A stretch of DNA of 15,237 bases, from NCBI GenBank assembly GCA_030447005.1, contig JAUJME010000022.1, positions 1-15,237 of the forward strand, in the 5' to 3' direction. The notes under the pieces were generated by a model. The model saw only the letters and a list, made by a program, of their open reading frames with translations. It was not told the DNA's origin and did not search any database. This DNA comes from Solirubrobacteraceae bacterium. GTDB lineage: Bacteria; Actinomycetota; Thermoleophilia; Solirubrobacterales; Solirubrobacteraceae. The stretch's first letter is position 1. The number at the start of each line of letters is the position of its first letter. The translations under genes were made by a program, and so were the position numbers. Below, in pieces: positions 12,256 through 15,237 of the stretch.

Positions 12256-13260
12256 ATGCTGCCGGAACGCCCGATCCTCGTCGCCCCCGACTCCTTCAAG
12301 GGGACCTTTCGGGCCTCCGAGGTGGCCGGCGCGATCGGCCGCGGGCTCGAGCGCGCCGGGCTCATGCCGCCGGACCTCTGCCCGGTCGCCGACGGCGGCG
12401 AGGGGACCACGGACGCGCTGCTGCCGGCGCTGGGCGGCGAGACGGCCGCCGCGCGGGTGCACGACCCGCTCGGCCGGGAGCGGCAGGCGGGCTTCGCGCT
12501 GCTCGAGGGCGGCACGGCCGCGCTCGTCGAGACCGCGGCCGCCTCGGGACTCGGGCTGGTGGCCGAGGGCGAGCGCGACGCCGAGGCCGCCTCGACCTAC
12601 GGGACGGGCGAGCTGATCTGCGCGGCGGTCGAGGCGGGCGCCGCCGTGGTGCTCGTCGCGGTCGGCGGCTCGGCCACCACGGACGGCGGCGTGGGGGCGC
12701 TCGAGGCGATCGAGGAGCGCGGCGGCCTGGGTGGCGCAAGGCTCGTCGTCCTGTGCGACGTGCGCACGCCGTGGGAGCGGGCGGCCGAGGTCTTCGCGCC
12801 GCAGAAGGGGGCGGACCCGGCGGCGGTCGCGCGGCTCGCGGCGCGCCTCGACGCGCTCGCCGCCCGCCTGCCGCGCGACCCGCGCGGCGTCCCGCTGACC
12901 GGCTGTGCGGGCGGGCTCTCCGGCGGGCTGTGGGCGGTCCACGGCGCGCGCCTCGAGCCCGGCGCCGCCTGGGTGCTCGACGAGCTCGGCTTCACCGCGC
13001 GGATGCGTGGGGCCCGCGCGGTGATCACCGGCGAGGGGCGCCTGGACGCCCAGACGCTCGAGGGCAAGGCGGTCGGCGAGATCGGGCAGCGCACCCGCCA
13101 GGGCGGCGTCCCGCTCCACGCCATCGTCGGCGAGGACGCGCTCGACGCCTTCGGCAAGCGGATGATCGACCTCCAGCGCGTCCTCGAGGCGAGCACCCTC
13201 GAGGCGATCGAGGCGGCCGCCGCGCGGCTCGGGGGCGAGCTGCGCGACGGGCGCGCCTAG
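12256..13260 (+). CDS. Glycerate kinase (GarK/GlxK family)
   Basis: 334-residue kinase phosphorylating D-glycerate (the 2-kinase reaction is usual in this family), cytosolic. Signatures are APDSFKGTF (10-18), VADGGEGT (44-51), AVGGSATTDGGVGAL (135-149), CDVRTPW (168-173), APQKGA (181-186), TGCAGGLSGGLW (215-226) and TGEGRLDAQT (258-267). It is somewhat shorter than the usual 370-380 residues. The start could be the ATG at 12256 (MLPERPILVAPD, chosen), the ATG at 12247 or the TTG at 12235. The last two would overlap the divergent polymerase gene, whose ATG ends at 12248; 12256 leaves 7 bp between them. It is followed 79 bp later by gpsA in the same direction, so both could share a transcript linking three-carbon metabolism. 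Confidence 0.9.
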   Translation: MLPERPILVAPDSFKGTFRASEVAGAIGRGLERAGLMPPDLCPVADGGEGTTDALLPALGGETAAARVHDPLGRERQAGFALLEGGTAALVETAAASGLGLVAEGERDAEAASTYGTGELICAAVEAGAAVVLVAVGGSATTDGGVGALEAIEERGGLGGARLVVLCDVRTPWERAAEVFAPQKGADPAAVARLAARLDALAARLPRDPRGVPLTGCAGGLSGGLWAVHGARLEPGAAWVLDELGFTARMRGARAVITGEGRLDAQTLEGKAVGEIGQRTRQGGVPLHAIVGEDALDAFGKRMIDLQRVLEASTLEAIEAAAARLGGELRDGRA

Positions 13261-13310
13261 CGAGGCCCGAGCAGAGCGAGGAGTGCGCCAGCGCTCGCGC
13301 GACGGTAACG

Positions 13311-13327
13311 CCCGGCGGCTCCGCGGG
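13311..13327 (+). other. Small G+C-rich hairpin upstream of gpsA
   Basis: CCC-G-GCGG-CT-CCGC-GGG can fold as a bulged stem just before TATCCG and the gpsA ATG. In the 79-bp gap (13261-13339) this is the only structure I see. There is no T-run, so a terminator role for the glycerate kinase gene is doubtful. Confidence 0.25.
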
Positions 13328-13339
13328 TATCCGACCGCG

Positions 13340-14437
13340 ATGCCGCCGCGTCCCCAGCTCTCCATCCCGACGCCCGGCTCGCGCCGCGCGGTCGTGGTCG
13401 GCGCGGGCTCCTTCGGCACCGCGGTGGCGGTCCTCCTCGCCCGCGGCGGCTTCCGCACCACGCTCCAGACCCGCACGAGCGACCAGTGCACCCGGTTGAG
13501 CGCCGACCGGGAGAACAAGGAGTACCTCGCCGAGGTGCCGCTGCCGCGCGAGCTGCGCGTCGAGCCCGTCTCGGCCGGCCTCGCGCGCGCCGACTACGTG
13601 TTCCTGGGCGTGCCGAGCGGCGGCCTCGAGCCGGTGATCGCCGGCCTCGGCGCGGCCGGGCTCCCGCCGAAGACGCCGGTGATCTCGCTGGCCAAGGGGC
13701 TCGTGGCCCCCGACGGCATCGCGCCGACCGTCCTGCTCTCGAGCGCGCTCGGCGCCCAGCGCGTCGCCTGCGTCGGCGGCCCCGCCCACGCGCGCGAGAT
13801 GGTCACGGAGGGCGCCGGCCTGGTCGCCGCGTCGATCGACGAGCGCCTGGCGATGACGATCGCCAACGTCTTCACGCGCGCGGGCGTCGTCTGCGAGCAG
13901 TCCAACGACCCGATCGGCGTCGAGCTGGCGGGCGCCGCCAAGAACGCCGCGGCGCTGGCCTCGGGCGCCACGGAGGCGCAGGGGATGAACGCCGCGGGAG
14001 CGGCCGCGGGCCACATCTTCCTCGAGGTGTGGCGTTACGCCGAGCGCCAGGGCGCGCGACCCGAGTCGCTGATCGGGCTCGCCGGCACGGGCGACCTCGT
14101 CGGCACCGCGCTCGCGCCCCAGAGCCGCAACCGCCGCGCCGGAGAGCTGCTCGCCCAGGGCGTGCCCGCCTCCGAGATCCCCGGGCGGATCGGCCAGGCC
14201 GTCGAGGCGCTCGACCTGGTGCCGTTGCTCGCCCACGGCCTCGAGCGCGCCGGCGTCGACGCGCCCGTGACCCGCGCGCTGCGCGACCTGATCGCCGGCG
14301 ACCTGCCGCTGGACGAGTGGGTGGCCCAGGTCCGCGCGACCGTGCCGCCGCCCGCCCGCTTCCCCTCGCGCAGCCGCAGCTGGTTCAAGCGGGCGTGGGA
14401 GCGCTCGCGCGCCTCGTTCGCCCAGCCCGTGCCCTGA
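13340..14437 (+). CDS. gpsA: Glycerol-3-phosphate dehydrogenase [NAD(P)+]
   Basis: 365-residue cytosolic enzyme reducing dihydroxyacetone phosphate to sn-glycerol 3-phosphate, the backbone for phospholipid synthesis. The Rossmann motif GAGSFG lies at 21-26. NKEYLAEVPLP (59-69), SLAKGL with Lys119, GGPAHAREM (146-154), the catalytic Lys201 in GAAKNAAALASG (198-209), TGDLVGT (250-256) and RNRRAGELL (263-271) complete the family pattern. The ATG at 13340 places the Rossmann motif at the usual depth; the frame runs open to 13283 but those residues are Arg-rich filler. TATCCG lies 6 nt before the ATG, a weak -10 candidate. The C-terminal tail (SRSRSWFKRAWERSRASF) is basic and amphipathic and may touch the membrane, which is inference. 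Confidence 0.95.
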   Translation: MPPRPQLSIPTPGSRRAVVVGAGSFGTAVAVLLARGGFRTTLQTRTSDQCTRLSADRENKEYLAEVPLPRELRVEPVSAGLARADYVFLGVPSGGLEPVIAGLGAAGLPPKTPVISLAKGLVAPDGIAPTVLLSSALGAQRVACVGGPAHAREMVTEGAGLVAASIDERLAMTIANVFTRAGVVCEQSNDPIGVELAGAAKNAAALASGATEAQGMNAAGAAAGHIFLEVWRYAERQGARPESLIGLAGTGDLVGTALAPQSRNRRAGELLAQGVPASEIPGRIGQAVEALDLVPLLAHGLERAGVDAPVTRALRDLIAGDLPLDEWVAQVRATVPPPARFPSRSRSWFKRAWERSRASFAQPVP

Positions 14438-14475
14438 GCGGCCGGCCAACCTTTACCTGCGCGTGACCCGCACTT

Positions 14476-14501
14476 GAGCGGTCCTTAGCCGGGACCCGCT
14501 C
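14476..14501 (+). promoter_or_regulatory. Inverted repeat in the leader of the HtrA-type protease gene
   Basis: GAGCGGTCC (14476-14484) and GGACCCGCTC (14492-14501) pair over 9 bp with one bulged C and the loop TTAGCCG. It lies 12 nt before the protease ATG in the 76-bp gap after gpsA. A -35-like TTGAGC (14474-14479) overlaps the left arm. It could be an operator, a leader hairpin, or the gpsA terminator without a T-run. Confidence 0.4.
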
Positions 14502-14513
14502 TCATGTGCGGTC

Positions 14514-15237
14514 ATGAATCCGCCTTCGCGCCGTTCCAACCTCCTCTTCCTGCTCATGGGCGCGCTGTCGGTCGCCCTCGTCGCGGCCGTCCTCGCCGCC
14601 ACCGGCGTCTTCGACTCGAACGACACCGCCGCCGGCGGCGGCGCCGCCTCGGCGCAGTCCGCACCGCCCGCCGCGGCCGGCGGCACGCCGACCTCCGTGG
14701 CCGACATCTACGAGCGCGTCGCGCCCGCCGTGGTCTTCGTCTCCGCCCGCCGCGCGGGCGCCGAGACGCCGGAGCTCCCGATCCCCGGTCCGCCCGGCCG
14801 CGACCGGGCCACCGCCACCGGCTCGGGCTTCGTGATCGACGACGACGGCGACATCGTCACCAACCAGCACGTCATCGACGGTTCGCGCGACGTCCGCGTC
14901 CGCTTCGGCGAGAAGGGCGACCCGATCCGTGCCCGCGTCGTGGGCGAGGATCCCTCGACCGACCTCGCGCTGCTCAAGATCGACCCCAAGCAGGTCAAGG
15001 GCGGCCTGAAGGTCCTCGAGCTCGCGGACTCGAGCAAGCTGCGCCCCGGCGAGGCGACGATCGCGATCGGCGCCCCGTTCGGCCTGGCGGGCAGCGTGAC
15101 CACCGGGATCGTCTCCGCCCTCGAGCGGGAGATCCAGTCGCCCAACGGCTTCCCGATCGCCGGCGTCGTGCAGACCGACGCCGCGATCAACCCCGGCAAC
15201 TCGGGCGGCCCGCTGCTCGACGCCCAGGGGCGCGCGA
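14514..15237 (+). CDS. HtrA/DegP-type trypsin-like serine protease, 3' end missing
   Basis: 241 residues are visible; the gene runs off the window. A short basic N-terminus (NPPSRRS) and one hydrophobic span (about 9-31) anchor it as a signal-anchor protein, with a Gly/Ala/Pro-rich linker (about 38-60) outside the cell. The protease domain begins near 62 (VADIYERVAPAVVFV). The catalytic triad is visible: His119 in TNQHV, Asp150 in STDLALLK and Ser230 in NPGNSGGPL, with GAPFGLAGSVTTGIVSA (186-202) between. A C-terminal PDZ domain is expected beyond the window. Function: envelope protein quality control or regulated proteolysis. The ATG at 14514 is the only one before the span that keeps the basic N-terminus. 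An inverted repeat lies just upstream. Confidence 0.93.
   Translation, partial: MNPPSRRSNLLFLLMGALSVALVAAVLAATGVFDSNDTAAGGGAASAQSAPPAAAGGTPTSVADIYERVAPAVVFVSARRAGAETPELPIPGPPGRDRATATGSGFVIDDDGDIVTNQHVIDGSRDVRVRFGEKGDPIRARVVGEDPSTDLALLKIDPKQVKGGLKVLELADSSKLRPGEATIAIGAPFGLAGSVTTGIVSALEREIQSPNGFPIAGVVQTDAAINPGNSGGPLLDAQGRA

Noticed and set aside
11620..13518. 632-residue minus-strand ORF
   Set aside because: Opposite the glycerate kinase gene and overlapping the polymerase; composition is that of a shadow frame.
13025..14449. 474-residue minus-strand ORF
   Set aside because: Exact antisense shadow of gpsA.

Overview
The window reads as ordinary chromosome from a very G+C-rich actinobacterium. 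Third codon positions are almost always G or C, GTG starts are common and Shine-Dalgarno sites are scarce. The class Thermoleophilia (Solirubrobacterales-like) is the best guess. This rests on secreted proteins with a short C-terminal YGTN...NAFGKCVS module and a basic Arg/Lys-rich C-terminal beta domain, which I associate with that class. The taxonomy is inference; there is no rRNA or other marker gene here.

Layout. Positions 1-1840 (+): the 3' part of a kynureninase gene, followed with a GTGA overlap by a membrane-anchored SGNH hydrolase. Positions 1837-3064 (-): a DtxR/MntR-family metalloregulator, then a lipoprotein reading frame with no normal start codon. Positions 3098-3895 (+): a short-chain dehydrogenase, divergent from the regulator across only 33 bases. 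Positions 3909-4820 (-): a LysR-type regulator. It is divergent from a 35-residue single-span membrane protein (4893-5000) and then an EamA/DMT transporter (5112-6119). The transporter's 3' end runs 171 bases antisense into a pentapeptide-repeat gene (5949-6548, -). Positions 6575-7519 (+): a stand-alone ATP-dependent DNA ligase of LigC/LigD-domain type. Positions 7520-7730 hold a 35-bp direct repeat and perhaps a tiny ORF. Positions 7731-12248 (-): four genes in one direction. In transcription order they are a LigD-type polymerase domain protein, a secreted parallel beta-helix protein, a secreted Lys/Ala-rich protein, and a secreted glycoside-hydrolase-like protein. Positions 12256-15237 (+): glycerate kinase, glycerol-3-phosphate dehydrogenase (gpsA) and the 5' part of an HtrA-type serine protease.

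How the genes fit together. The ligase and the polymerase look like the two halves of a LigD-type end-joining or gap-repair machine kept as separate proteins, with three secreted-protein genes between them and no Ku gene in view. The three secreted proteins may form an envelope-associated set. The rest is scattered housekeeping and regulatory content arranged as short convergent and divergent units.

I found no mobile element, CRISPR array, phage gene, tRNA or rRNA, and no convincing large novel system. The points most worth a second look are small: the 35-residue membrane protein and its palindromic promoter region, competing pairings around the ribosome-binding site of the Lys/Ala-rich gene, a recurrent -10-like hexamer exactly 6 nt before start codons (leaderless mRNAs), the start-less lipoprotein, and the 35-bp repeat. 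No stretch longer than 300 bases lacks a gene.
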